The notes: generated by a model not told the origin, from the letters alone. Positions 26,181-36,520 are shown, numbered from the stretch's first letter. The stretch: DNA of 45,160 bases from Candidatus Zhuqueibacterota bacterium (GCA_016931935.1 JAFGDW010000347.1:1-45160), one strand, 5' to 3'. Program-made: numbers and translations.

Positions 26181-27299
26181 ATGCACACAATCTGCATCTG
26201 TACCACCGTTCATCAACCATGGGATGGACGAATTTTTGAAAAAGAGATCAAAACGCTGCTGCTGCATTTCAAGGTGATTTATGTTGCACCGGAGCACCAC
26301 CCCTATAAAGAACCACTGCCGGAGAATCTGAATTACCGGCCCCTGAAAAAACCGCGAAACCGGTTGCTGCGATTTTTCAGGCTGGCGCTTGTTTTCAAAC
26401 AATTGTTTGCTTTACGAAATGATGTTATTTCCTACCATGTCCATGATCCGGAACTAACGCTCGTTCTCGCGTTACTTAAACTCACCACCGGCAAACGCTG
26501 CTTTTACGATATCCATGAAAATTCAATCGCCGCCATTCGTGATCGCTTCTGGATTCCAGCGCCATTACGCGCTGCATTCGCATTGACATTTCAACTGATC
26601 GAAAAACTGTGCCTGCCGTTGTTTGATGCGTTGATCTGTGCGTCGGTTGAGATTGGCGAATTATATAAGAACAAAAACACCATTATTCTGGAAAATTTGC
26701 CCAGCCGGACATTTTACGAATCGATCCCTAATTACGATTATAAAAAGCCCATTATTTTGTTTGCCGGCGCGCTCACCAAAGTCCGCGGCATTGTGCAAAC
26801 CGTGCGGGCATTTATCGATGCGAACCTGCCGGAAGAATTTCAACTATTGCTGCTGGGCTGGTTCGAATCGGGAGAACTGGAACGGGAGATTATCGATATG
26901 TTGACCAACTCGCCCAAGAGGGATCGATTTACGCATCATCCGTTTGTACCCTATTACGAAAGTGTTCGCTACATCCAGGAAAGCACGATTGGCATTATTC
27001 CGTATCTCGATTATACTAATCATCGCTATGGCTTCCCCAATAAAATTTTTGAATTTATGGCCAGTCAGACAGCGATCATCTATAACAATCTCCCCAACTA
27101 TCGTCGTGTGCTTGCCGATCATGACATTGGTCTGTGTGTCGACAGTTCGAATATCGATAATCTGAGCAGAGCAATGGAAACACTGGCCCATGATCCGGAA
27201 TTGCGAAAACGACTCGGCCAAAACGGCCGCGCGTTATTTCTTGAAAAATTTAACTGGCAACACCAGGCACAGTTACTGGTAAATCTTTATAAGAAGTAA
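26181..27299 (+). CDS. Family 4 glycosyltransferase
   Basis: This GT-B fold glycosyltransferase of about 372 residues starts MHTICICTTVHQPWDGRIFEKEI. It has the HVHDPEL motif in the N-terminal domain, YDIHEN, IILFAGALTKVRGI at the start of the second domain and YGFPNKIFEFMASQTAII in the donor-binding part, where the usual second Glu is kept in FEFM. It is the only plus-strand gene of the polysaccharide locus, lying alone between two minus-strand runs. The frame is open from 26142, but the first 13 codons run through the repeat element, so the ATG at 26181 is preferred. Its end is 34 bases from the convergent flippase gene. Confidence 0.9.
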   Translation: MHTICICTTVHQPWDGRIFEKEIKTLLLHFKVIYVAPEHHPYKEPLPENLNYRPLKKPRNRLLRFFRLALVFKQLFALRNDVISYHVHDPELTLVLALLKLTTGKRCFYDIHENSIAAIRDRFWIPAPLRAAFALTFQLIEKLCLPLFDALICASVEIGELYKNKNTIILENLPSRTFYESIPNYDYKKPIILFAGALTKVRGIVQTVRAFIDANLPEEFQLLLLGWFESGELEREIIDMLTNSPKRDRFTHHPFVPYYESVRYIQESTIGIIPYLDYTNHRYGFPNKIFEFMASQTAIIYNNLPNYRRVLADHDIGLCVDSSNIDNLSRAMETLAHDPELRKRLGQNGRALFLEKFNWQHQAQLLVNLYKK

Positions 27300-27333
27300 A
27301 ATATACAAACATCCGCCTTAAAATGCAAGTCCA

Positions 27334-28593
27334 TTATTCCAGACCATTCGCACCCATCACCGCATTCACATCGGTGGGTACCTTTTGCCTGAAATAATAA
27401 ATGCCCAGCACAATGCCAAAAAAGCAGTATGAAATCGAAGTGCTGATGGCAGCGCCGTTAATTCCCCATATTTGAATAAAGAACAAGTTAAGAATTGTAT
27501 TCATAAAAAATGATATTAACGGGACGATCACGGTAATCCGCGGGAAATTTTGTCCCCATAGTGAGAATAGCAAAATTTTTCCACAGGCCATCATCACGGT
27601 TCCGGGGAGCAGGAAAAATAACGGAATCGCCGCTTCAGCAAATTCTTTCTTATAGAGCCAGACTATCGCCGTACGACCAAACAACAGCACAGCAATGGAA
27701 AAAACCAGACCGATGCCCATCACAAACATCAACACGTTTATAGATAATTTTCGATTCGCGTGATTTTGTTTGCCTGCCAGCTTGGGGAAAATTATTGAAC
27801 CAGAGGTGTTGGCGAGTTTCTGCAGCAATTCCGAAACAAGTACTGCCACAGAATAAATACCGGCCTGATCCACACCAAGGAAATAATTAATCAAAAAGAT
27901 ATCCACGCGAAACAGTAAAAACAAACAGATGTGCGATACGCTGGCCTTCATGCCTGTAATGAAACTGTCGACAAAGACTTTCCAGTTGGGTGTAAATTTT
28001 ATCTGCTGCGTGATTACTAACCAGTTCACAATAACAGCCGTTACGATCAGCCAGGCAACTAGGTAATTGGTTATCACCTGTTCCGGGGTGAACAATTTGA
28101 AGAAAAGTAACACAACGTTAAACATTAAATACAGGAGCAGAGGAGCAACAAGCAAGCTGTTGTACGCATAGTAGCGCTGGAGACCAAGCAGCAGTCCTTC
28201 AATATTACGCGTGTAGATCAGGGGGATCACACTTAATATTGCCAGCAGAATGAGTGTTGGATTTAGGCCGGGAACGATAATCGCAACAATTGAATCGCTG
28301 ACAGCAAATGGCAGCAGGACAAGCACCACACCGATGAGCGCAACTGCAATGGTAGCATTGGTAAACAGGGTGTTGAATTTTTTCCGATCGACACTGATAT
28401 AATACGTATTGGATCGATAAAGTCCATCACCAAGAATCAGTGACAAAATCAGCACAATATTCATGGATAGTGCATAGAGACCGCGGCCTTCCACACCAAG
28501 ATTACGCGTTATGATGATGCTGTTGACGAAACCGATGATGAAAATGGCACCTTGAGCAAGAAAACTCACCGAGAATACTCTGCGAAGTCTCAT
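27334..28593 (-). CDS. Wzx-like polysaccharide flippase (copy 1)
   Basis: The 419-residue protein has about 12-14 membrane helices and belongs to the MOP superfamily of lipid-linked oligosaccharide flippases. Typical features are the start RVFSVSFLAQGAIFIIGFVNSIIITRNLGVEGRGLYAL and KLANTSGSIIFPKLAG in the middle. Such proteins move undecaprenyl-linked repeat units to the periplasmic face. Its start codon overlaps the end of the O-antigen ligase-like gene by four bases (ATGA), so the two are translated together. Confidence 0.9.
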   Translation of the reverse strand: MRLRRVFSVSFLAQGAIFIIGFVNSIIITRNLGVEGRGLYALSMNIVLILSLILGDGLYRSNTYYISVDRKKFNTLFTNATIAVALIGVVLVLLPFAVSDSIVAIIVPGLNPTLILLAILSVIPLIYTRNIEGLLLGLQRYYAYNSLLVAPLLLYLMFNVVLLFFKLFTPEQVITNYLVAWLIVTAVIVNWLVITQQIKFTPNWKVFVDSFITGMKASVSHICLFLLFRVDIFLINYFLGVDQAGIYSVAVLVSELLQKLANTSGSIIFPKLAGKQNHANRKLSINVLMFVMGIGLVFSIAVLLFGRTAIVWLYKKEFAEAAIPLFFLLPGTVMMACGKILLFSLWGQNFPRITVIVPLISFFMNTILNLFFIQIWGINGAAISTSISYCFFGIVLGIYYFRQKVPTDVNAVMGANGLE

Positions 28594-29783
28594 TCTTTTA
28601 CCTGTTCCCGCTCCGATATGATAATGTTACCAATCGCCAGAGATAATCCGACCACCAGCCAGAGTAAGGTCACCGGTTCTGCGTCGCCAAATGTCCAGTC
28701 AAACAGACCGTTCACCCAAAAGCCAACAAACGCCGCCAGCGCGCCAATTGACACAGCCGACATCCATTGATCGTCAGGAGGAATTTTACGATAGGTCAGG
28801 TACTGCAGCCGGGCGATGCGATAAATCATGTAACAACCGGCGCCAAATCCCAGCAATCCAAAACAGATAATAAACATGATAAAATTATTATGAAAATGCC
28901 CGATCTGATAAGCGTGATAACTCAAATCGGCTCCTGGCGGCGCGTACGAACGATGCAGTTCGCCCAAGTCGATCCAGCCCACGCCAGTGATTGGGTGATC
29001 TTTAAAAATGTTGATGGAATTTTTCCATTGCACTAACCGTACATGGGTGGAATTAACATTCAAATCGGTAATGCTGAGAATGCGGGTCTTAATTGGGGCC
29101 GGTGCCAGCGCAAACAAAATTATAACAAACACTACCATTCCGGCAATCAATTTTTTACTTTTAATGAACGCCAACAACATAATCCCCGCCATAAAACCGA
29201 TCCACGAACCTCGCACCAGTGAAAAGAGCACAGCTATCAGTTGAATAACAAATGCAATACTGTACCATACGCGTTGCTTCCCGGAAGCGCCAAAAATAAT
29301 CAAACTGGCAGTCAGCAGCATAAAAATCGTGGACATCGCCCCCCAGGTCATTGTGACGGAATGGAACGCCGACACACGATCACCGGCGCTGATATTTGTT
29401 GTCAGCACACCGATTAACGCTACAATCGCGGACACAGCAACGATAATATTGACAAGACGGACGACCATTTGCCGGTTCGTGACATTGCCGACGATCAAAT
29501 AAACCACACTGATAAGCAGCAAATTTTTCAGATTGATAAAACTGGCATGCGGGTGCAGCGAAAAAATCGTAGCGATGATACAAGTGACGATAAACGCCGC
29601 GAATGCCAGTTCAAGACCGGTATTTCGAATGAGCATACGGCGGGTGACAATCATATATGCCAACCAGACGATAATCACCAGTCCCAGTGATATTTGGGTG
29701 CCGGCAATGGAAATAATGGAAAATGCAGTAAAAATATACAGAAGATATTCAAGAATGCGCAGAAAGATGATATGGCTGGTCAC
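28590..29783 (-). CDS. O-antigen ligase / Wzy-type polymerase (copy 1)
   Basis: The 397-residue protein has about 11-12 membrane helices and one larger periplasmic loop. The loop and its surroundings carry the Wzy_C/WaaL features: LVRGSWIGF, KDHPITGVGWIDLGELHRSY and GHFHNNFIMFIICFGLLG with the conserved HN pair. Members either polymerise O-units or ligate finished chains to lipid A core, and the motifs do not decide which. It forms a four-base-overlap pair with the flippase downstream, a usual arrangement in Wzx/Wzy systems. Confidence 0.88.
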   Translation of the reverse strand: MTSHIIFLRILEYLLYIFTAFSIISIAGTQISLGLVIIVWLAYMIVTRRMLIRNTGLELAFAAFIVTCIIATIFSLHPHASFINLKNLLLISVVYLIVGNVTNRQMVVRLVNIIVAVSAIVALIGVLTTNISAGDRVSAFHSVTMTWGAMSTIFMLLTASLIIFGASGKQRVWYSIAFVIQLIAVLFSLVRGSWIGFMAGIMLLAFIKSKKLIAGMVVFVIILFALAPAPIKTRILSITDLNVNSTHVRLVQWKNSINIFKDHPITGVGWIDLGELHRSYAPPGADLSYHAYQIGHFHNNFIMFIICFGLLGFGAGCYMIYRIARLQYLTYRKIPPDDQWMSAVSIGALAAFVGFWVNGLFDWTFGDAEPVTLLWLVVGLSLAIGNIIISEREQVKE

Positions 29784-29974
29784 TTATTTTTCCTCCAAAA
29801 TCATAATCTAAAAATAGCATAATAACAAGATTTTTTCAGAAATCAAAGGACTTTTATGGATTTTTCTATCGATCAACGCAAAGAGGAAATTTCAGAAAGG
29901 TTATATTACGGAGCAAAAACCAATGTCATTAATACAGAAATTTTTAATACCCTTACTTTTTGTGATATTGCTTT
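29784..29974. other. Intergenic stretch with two small overlapping open frames
   Basis: On the plus strand an ATG at 29856 follows CAAAGGA and opens a frame reading MDFSIDQRKEEISERLYYG. Another ATG at 29923 opens a 24-codon frame ending at 29997 that encodes a hydrophobic peptide, MSLIQKFLIPLLFVILLSIF. Both run into the 3' end of the minus-strand methyltransferase. They may be the stump of a lost plus-strand gene, or chance. I do not call either as a gene. Confidence 0.3.
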
Positions 29975-30652
29975 CTATTTTTGGACTAAAACAATAATAT
30001 CCATCGCTAATCCTGGCGCGACCGTTCCTGTAATCGATAACCAGGGCGCTTTAATATCATCTATCAATTTTTGGGGAATAAAGGGGACCCAATTACCTGT
30101 CATTTTTACAATTTTAAATCCGAACGATTTTAGTTGTCTTTTTAACACGTTCGGAGTATAGGCGCGAATATGACCAGCACCCTGCAAACGATAATCGACC
30201 CATTTCGGATAAAAACCCAACAATGAACGGATACGATTTTCAAATGAGACTAAATTTGGTGTCGTTAATAGAGCAAAACCACCGGGTTTCACACACCGAT
30301 ATACTTCTTTAATGAATCCATCCGTATCAATTAGATGCTCCATAACTTCACCGGCGAAAATCAAATCAAAGAAATTATCGTCGTAAGGCAATGGGGACGT
30401 ATTCAAATCACAGTAGGTAGTTTTTACACCTTTATTTTCCGCCTGCTTTAAATGACTTTTATCAATATCGACACCATAAACTTCCCACCCGTATTGAATC
30501 CAGTACTGTCCCCACGTACCCGTCGAACATCCGATATCTAAAAAGGAACCCTGTTTTAATTTTCTAATCATGTGAATGCACTTTTGTATTCGGGTTTCCT
30601 TAAATTGATATAAAAATGTTTGCTCCGCGTTGTATTGAGAAAGACTTTTCAT
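29975..30652 (-). CDS. Class I SAM-dependent methyltransferase
   Basis: The 225-residue protein has the SAM loop FLDIGCSTGTWGQYW, VYGVDIDKSHLKQAE, DLIFAGEVMEHLID and the LLTTPNLVSFENRIR segment common in methyltransferases of O-antigen and capsule clusters. The probable role is O-methylation of a glycan or its carrier. It lies 50 bases downstream of the giant C25 peptidase gene on the same strand. Confidence 0.88.
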   Translation of the reverse strand: MKSLSQYNAEQTFLYQFKETRIQKCIHMIRKLKQGSFLDIGCSTGTWGQYWIQYGWEVYGVDIDKSHLKQAENKGVKTTYCDLNTSPLPYDDNFFDLIFAGEVMEHLIDTDGFIKEVYRCVKPGGFALLTTPNLVSFENRIRSLLGFYPKWVDYRLQGAGHIRAYTPNVLKRQLKSFGFKIVKMTGNWVPFIPQKLIDDIKAPWLSITGTVAPGLAMDIIVLVQK

Positions 30653-30702
30653 GAAGCGACCTTTGTTCTGTAGAATTGATGAATTAATGATGCGTCCGTA
30701 TT

Positions 30703-33700
30703 TCAGCGCATCAATACCATTTTCTCCACCACTTCTTCCGACTCATCACCATGCCGGGCAACCACTTTGTAAAGATAGACTCCATTGGCCAATACATCAC
30801 CATCAGCATCCCTGCCATCCCAATAGATCCGATTAAATCCGGGCATACACATCTCCGTTGGTAATTGCTGGATCATCCGTCCGCTTACTGTGAAAATTTT
30901 GATGATAATTTCTTCAGCAGGCTGTGTCAGTGTGAATGTAAACCAGGTGGATTCCTGGAATGGATTGGGGTAATTAAGGACGTTGATTAGCCGGAGGTCG
31001 CTGACAACAGTGAAATTCATGAAATAAATTGCCGGATTGCCGCCGGCGTCTTTAATCACAATTTGAATCGTATGATTGCCATCGGCGAGTGTAGGTGAAA
31101 TTTGCACATGCATCGTCGTGGTCGTATCGCCCGGATCGATCGGTATAAATTGAATAATTCCGGAAGGCTGGTCATACGTCAGTTCGTTGTCATCAAGAAT
31201 GATTTTTATTTTGGACGTATCGCCGTTGATCAGGACAGTACTATTATCGGTGACGCGAATATCAATCAGTGGATTCGACGACACATAATCGCCATGGATC
31301 AGTGTTTTACCATCAAAGGTAACGGCAAGCTGTGGCGCGGATGTATCCGCCAGCACGAAAATCTGTTTGGAAAAATAATTATTGTCTTCGCTTAATTCGT
31401 TTATTTGGTTGTCGGGATCCAACTTAATGGTTATTTGATTGGCACCAGAAAATCCTGCAGACGACCAGGTTGTATGGATTTTAACCATACTATCAACAGC
31501 CACATATTCACGCCACAGAATATCTTCGAATACGACTTCTCCGCTATCAGGATGCTGAAATAAAAATCGCACACGCATACTATCTGATGGCGTCATACCA
31601 ATATTATAAACCGTAGCACTGATATCAATGTTTTCACCAACGAGTACACTATCCGCACTCAATGTCACTGTTTCCGGCCCAATCGCCATATCCGGCACCG
31701 GATCGTACGAGACAGACCAGCTTTTCAGAATCGGCGTGTTGAGGCCGTCATCATCAGTTAAATGGGCGAGGAGTTTGATTTTGGGATATTGTCGCGAGTT
31801 AATTGCGCTTATATTTTCACCGCTGCTGTTCGTTAAATTTACACGTAACGTATCCCAGTGTGAATTTAGCCGATTCAAACCGACTATATTCATTTTGATA
31901 TCGGTTCCTGGCTCTGAGATGTCTGCCAGCCACGAAACATCATTCCAGCGATTCGCCGCTCCAATTGGTAATGATGCAATTGTACCATTAACATCATAAC
32001 AGAACATAGTATCCTGAACAACAGCAGGTCCATCGCCCATTTTTTTATGAAGCTCCTTTACCGTGCCAATTTCAGCTCCTTTAATGCCAACCATTGCCCA
32101 CGAATCTCTTGAGCCGACTTGACGGCAGAACTTGCTGCCGACGGCTTCCAGTGCTTGATAAGCATTGTCGGTTATACTGTTACTACCTTCGTCCATAATC
32201 GCAATTAAAACATATGTTCCATCTGGCAATCCATTTAAATACGTTGCCATTGCGTTGGCATCATCTGTTGATTCCCAAGTATCAAACGCCATTGTCGCAA
32301 TAATGTCACCCGTACCCGGATTAATTACTGCCACATTATGTCCACGGCTATCCTCGATTACAGCTTTATTATTAACAAAAATACGAACGTAATTACCATC
32401 GCTGTAGCCGGCGGATTCCACATCAAAAACGAACTTCTTCCTTCCGAGGGTTACCCCGTTATTATTGATTTCGGTTGTATGAAATTGATTTTGTGCTAAT
32501 TGGCTTTCCAGATGCTGCGACCAAATGTTTTCAGTATTAGAACTTATCGTAAATGACGATGTCACCCAGTCTCCATATGTCGTACCATCATTTGTCCGAC
32601 ATCGCCAAAAATAGGTACCTTCACCCAAAAAAGCCGGGGGACGCCATTGCGTTACTAAATTCCCTTGATTTACTAACGGTGACGCGATTTTTTCAATACT
32701 ATCGAAATTATCATCTTGAGCAATCTCGAATTGAAATTGCAGGTTTTGATAAGAATTTTCCAGAACCGGATTATTTACTTGAAGGATAACATTTTGTGGA
32801 GAAATCACTTGAGACTCGACGGGTTTGGAAATTGTCAGCCGCGATGAGTGAATATATACCGGAAAATTTAGTGTATTATTTTCTTCATTGCTTTCATAAA
32901 TCTCATTTTGTGCGTCCAACTGAATTTTTAAGATATGTTGTCCAGCCTGATTTTTAATTGACCAATGGAAACGTGTTGAATCGATTAAGCCAAGATGTGG
33001 TATTTTGTATGTGGTCAACAGGGTTGAATTATTATCTTTTGTATCAACAAGTTCCAGCTTAAAACTATCGTTTGTTGCCAGGCCCCAATTGTGAAATTTA
33101 ATGGTAACAATTACGGTTGAATCTGCTTCTGTTGGAACAGCCGGGTTGATGTGAATGTCACGATTCGAAATTGCAATGTCCGGCAAATTCGGAATCGCTA
33201 AATCGGTTACCGGATCGCCCAACAAATTATATTGAAGAATAGCGCTGATATTATAAATACTCTCACCATATGTTTCCCACAGCTTAAGTTTTGAAAAAGT
33301 AGTGGCGTTTCCCAAACGTTGTGTTGTGTCCACCAACGCGGCTTCAAACAAATTTTTCAGCAAGATATTATCCTGAAAAATGTATCCCCAACCGGATGTA
33401 CCCCAAAAGGCAATTGCGCCTTTTCGATCCGCTATTAGAAAACGTTCACCAAAATTGGTCACTTCAGGATTGGCAAACCGTCCGGTATGGCATGTCATGC
33501 TTGTGACGAACGGATACATCCCATCATTTTGCAGCTCTTCAATGTCCTGATAATTAAACATTAAATCCCAGGTATGGCTGCCGGCATGCCCAATAAAATT
33601 CGCCCATAAAATACCTTTATCAAAGGCATTTAAAATCTCATCTTTTTTTTCGCCTTCAAAATATCCTTCGGCTGTTTTATTAATACTCAATGCGTTTCCA

Positions 33701-36504
33701 CTCATTGGTGGAGGAACAACATAATTTTGTTTTATATAATCAGATTGATTCATAAACAAGTTTTGTTCGTTATGATCAAAGCCTCCGGTAATAAACAGTA
33801 TATTTTTTGTCCATGCAGCAGGGACAGCATCTTCGTACGAAATGATCTTGTCGACAACTGATTCCGCTTCCGGTTCTGTTTCGACCGGTATTCTTCCAAT
33901 GTAAATATCGGGTAAAAAGTCGTTCGGACCATTTAAACATACATACCAGTTATCGCTTACCGGATTTCCGTACGAAGGCACATAATTTTTCTTGATACTG
34001 TTTGGCAGATTCTGTTTAAAATCCCAACTGGCGTCTCCAAACAGCACAACATATTGGGGCTGCGGCGTTTCCCATGAATTATATGCGTTCGTCAAGAATT
34101 TTTTAATTGCCTGCGGGTCCAACTGACCGTAATTAAATTCATCATAAATATCTTCAATATCAACTACCATTGTCCGAAATTGATTTCGCGCCTGTCTAAA
34201 TTCTGCTAACTTTCTAGCGTACTTTTCAAATTTGCGATGGGTTATGATGATATAATCCGCACCATTATTTGCCGCGATTAATGACGACGGCTTATCTTTA
34301 GCGGCCTTTGCCGGGTATTTTATTTTGTTGAATTCACTCAGGACATAATATGCTTCATTATCAATCCGGTCATTAAACGAAACGTAATATTCCTGACCCG
34401 AGCCTGGCAAAATCATCGTATTTGATGCAATCCCTGTTCCTGCGCCCGATTTACTGACAACCTCAGCAACACTATCCGGCGGAGCGCCTTTCCAGCCAAT
34501 GAACGCCCATGAATCCCGTCCGCCCACACTTCTCGATTGTGTGCTTCCCAACGATTCCAACGCTTGATACGCAGCTTCCGTCATGCTAACAGAACCCTCA
34601 TCCCTTATGCCGGCAAGGACAATTCTACCAGTCGGTAATTGTTGGATAAAACCTGCCATGCTGTCCGCATCTGCAACAGAGAGAAATGTGTCAAAATTTC
34701 TTGTCTCAAGCAGCTGGCCAGTCTGTTCATCTATTACGGCCAAATTGTGACCTCGTAAACCATAGGGAATTACAGGTTCACCATCTGCATAAATTTTGCA
34801 ATAATTTCCGTCACTAAATCCGGCTGAAATTACTTTAAAACTATGTTCGTTTCCTTTTTGAATATTAGGATTCTTAATTAAAGCATTTGACGTTTGGTCC
34901 AGAACAACAATAGAATCGGCTTGAAATCCCCAGATTTTGAAGTTAGCATTTGAATTTAAATCATTAATTTTGAATTCGAGCTGGCCGTTCTGTGCAACCA
35001 TTTTTCGTGGATACGACAACTCAATCCAATCAAGATAGAATTGATCGAGGTTCGCGCCAGTATCACCGACCGACCTAATTTCTACATTATCGTTTCCAAT
35101 TCTGAGCAAATCTGATGTAAAGGTCGTTTCGAATGTTTGTGTTTCCGTATTATCAAATTTCAATTCGCCGATTAACGTGCCATTCAGCGATACAGACAGA
35201 TGATGATCGGGATTAACGGGGTCAGTAGCCGTTCCCTTTACCAGGGATGTAAACGTACATATGTTGTTGATTTCAGAAATATGATCAACCGGAATATTAA
35301 TACTTTCAGATTCTCCGGCGTATAAATACCGCCAGATCCAACCCTCGCCCGGCGCTTGCTCGGTATTATAAATTTGGATATCATTGTCACCATGATGATA
35401 TTGTTTATCATATTCAATATGTAATTCTTCCTGGTAGTCTTTTATTTCGATATCATATGTTGCCACGCTTTGTTTTTCCTGCAGGCGGCTGCCAACATCG
35501 TTGCCCCAGGTTAGCCAATATATATTCGTATCAGAATAGGCGTTATAATAAGCGGTTTCAGCTCTGTTTCTATGGCCATAAAAAATAATATAATCATTAT
35601 AATTAAAAATATTTTCTTGTTGTCCTTTCACATAAATCGGGACTTCCTGATTCTGATTAAATAGCTGAAATGTCGTCGGATCTATTTCATTATTGCTAAT
35701 TCCCAAACTATCCAAATAGTGATAATCAAGTTTATAAATGGCGTCATCAGCTACCGATAACTTATAATACGTATTATCGGGATTATACCAACTGTTCTTC
35801 GATAAATTCCTGTTTGCCATATCCGAAGCAGATCGCGGCTGACTGCTACGATCTTTTAACTGAGGAGCCGACAAATCATTTCTTTTTCCAACATTGGAGT
35901 TCTGACTTTCAAAGCGAATAGAAAATTGTAATGCATTTACCACCATTAATTCTTTCGTAGCAGGATTATATTTCAACGGATGGAGTTCGACGCGGACCAT
36001 CCGTTTATTTCTGAATTGCTGGATTGATGTCAACGAAACAAATTCTTCCGGGAAAAAGCCATTCGTTTGATAGATTATATTATTAAATAAATAAATCTCC
36101 TTTTCATATAGGAGATTCTCTTTTTCCTCAGTGATAAACCGTGGAGTAGGTGGTATGTTTTTATTGAATAAAGTAGCAGTTTGGATGGATAATATCTGAA
36201 GAGTAGGGGTGGCATTTCCCGGTATTTCAACCAGAATGCCTTTAACAGGCAATTGAGGATAATTGCTTTTACATTCTAATTCAAGACCTTTAACAAATGG
36301 GATAGTATAAAGTTGTCCATTGATAATTTTATCATTAAACTCCAGCTTGTATGGTAATAATTCGTAAATGATTTCATGATCGGATTTATTAACAATTTTG
36401 ATGTTTTTATCGGATGCTTTTAAATTTGATCCAAAAGTCAGGATGAAAGTAATACTGAATAAAAGTGCTGCGCGATAAAAACGGATTTTATTAACAATCA
36501 TCAT
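30703..36504 (-). CDS. Giant type IX-secreted C25 cysteine peptidase with two FAM3/ILEI-like domains
   Basis: The 1933-residue protein begins with a signal peptide (about 1-30). After a beta-rich N-terminal region with two jelly-roll-like parts (to about 550) comes a first ILEI/FAM3-like domain (about 555-700). A gingipain-type C25 peptidase domain follows (about 745-1105) with His973 in FIGHAGSH and Cys1005 in SMTCHTGRF, 32 apart; RgpB has 33. Then come a CARDB-like domain (about 1107-1220), an Fn3/Ig-like domain (about 1225-1322), a second ILEI/FAM3-like domain (about 1352-1500), another CARDB-like domain (about 1603-1718), an Ig-like domain, and a C-terminal FlgD-like sorting domain (about 1843-1933) starting NYPNPFQ. 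It should cross the outer membrane by the type IX system and stay on the surface. Both ILEI copies share RGHN, an FDT block, DEGS and a RDSWA motif. The substrate is unknown. PorU, the T9SS sortase, is also C25, but it lacks a sorting domain. Confidence 0.93.
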   Translation of the reverse strand: MMIVNKIRFYRAALLFSITFILTFGSNLKASDKNIKIVNKSDHEIIYELLPYKLEFNDKIINGQLYTIPFVKGLELECKSNYPQLPVKGILVEIPGNATPTLQILSIQTATLFNKNIPPTPRFITEEKENLLYEKEIYLFNNIIYQTNGFFPEEFVSLTSIQQFRNKRMVRVELHPLKYNPATKELMVVNALQFSIRFESQNSNVGKRNDLSAPQLKDRSSQPRSASDMANRNLSKNSWYNPDNTYYKLSVADDAIYKLDYHYLDSLGISNNEIDPTTFQLFNQNQEVPIYVKGQQENIFNYNDYIIFYGHRNRAETAYYNAYSDTNIYWLTWGNDVGSRLQEKQSVATYDIEIKDYQEELHIEYDKQYHHGDNDIQIYNTEQAPGEGWIWRYLYAGESESINIPVDHISEINNICTFTSLVKGTATDPVNPDHHLSVSLNGTLIGELKFDNTETQTFETTFTSDLLRIGNDNVEIRSVGDTGANLDQFYLDWIELSYPRKMVAQNGQLEFKINDLNSNANFKIWGFQADSIVVLDQTSNALIKNPNIQKGNEHSFKVISAGFSDGNYCKIYADGEPVIPYGLRGHNLAVIDEQTGQLLETRNFDTFLSVADADSMAGFIQQLPTGRIVLAGIRDEGSVSMTEAAYQALESLGSTQSRSVGGRDSWAFIGWKGAPPDSVAEVVSKSGAGTGIASNTMILPGSGQEYYVSFNDRIDNEAYYVLSEFNKIKYPAKAAKDKPSSLIAANNGADYIIITHRKFEKYARKLAEFRQARNQFRTMVVDIEDIYDEFNYGQLDPQAIKKFLTNAYNSWETPQPQYVVLFGDASWDFKQNLPNSIKKNYVPSYGNPVSDNWYVCLNGPNDFLPDIYIGRIPVETEPEAESVVDKIISYEDAVPAAWTKNILFITGGFDHNEQNLFMNQSDYIKQNYVVPPPMSGNALSINKTAEGYFEGEKKDEILNAFDKGILWANFIGHAGSHTWDLMFNYQDIEELQNDGMYPFVTSMTCHTGRFANPEVTNFGERFLIADRKGAIAFWGTSGWGYIFQDNILLKNLFEAALVDTTQRLGNATTFSKLKLWETYGESIYNISAILQYNLLGDPVTDLAIPNLPDIAISNRDIHINPAVPTEADSTVIVTIKFHNWGLATNDSFKLELVDTKDNNSTLLTTYKIPHLGLIDSTRFHWSIKNQAGQHILKIQLDAQNEIYESNEENNTLNFPVYIHSSRLTISKPVESQVISPQNVILQVNNPVLENSYQNLQFQFEIAQDDNFDSIEKIASPLVNQGNLVTQWRPPAFLGEGTYFWRCRTNDGTTYGDWVTSSFTISSNTENIWSQHLESQLAQNQFHTTEINNNGVTLGRKKFVFDVESAGYSDGNYVRIFVNNKAVIEDSRGHNVAVINPGTGDIIATMAFDTWESTDDANAMATYLNGLPDGTYVLIAIMDEGSNSITDNAYQALEAVGSKFCRQVGSRDSWAMVGIKGAEIGTVKELHKKMGDGPAVVQDTMFCYDVNGTIASLPIGAANRWNDVSWLADISEPGTDIKMNIVGLNRLNSHWDTLRVNLTNSSGENISAINSRQYPKIKLLAHLTDDDGLNTPILKSWSVSYDPVPDMAIGPETVTLSADSVLVGENIDISATVYNIGMTPSDSMRVRFLFQHPDSGEVVFEDILWREYVAVDSMVKIHTTWSSAGFSGANQITIKLDPDNQINELSEDNNYFSKQIFVLADTSAPQLAVTFDGKTLIHGDYVSSNPLIDIRVTDNSTVLINGDTSKIKIILDDNELTYDQPSGIIQFIPIDPGDTTTTMHVQISPTLADGNHTIQIVIKDAGGNPAIYFMNFTVVSDLRLINVLNYPNPFQESTWFTFTLTQPAEEIIIKIFTVSGRMIQQLPTEMCMPGFNRIYWDGRDADGDVLANGVYLYKVVARHGDESEEVVEKMVLMR

Positions 36505-36520
36505 TCATTTTCATGAAAAA

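Noticed and set aside
29856..30161. 101-codon plus-strand open frame as a gene
   Set aside because: Most of it is antisense to the methyltransferase gene; only the first 120 bases are intergenic.
30703..36504. PorU (type IX sortase) as identity of the C25 protein
   Set aside because: PorU lacks its own sorting domain; this protein ends in a FlgD-like sorting domain and has extra ILEI and CARDB domains, so it looks like cargo.
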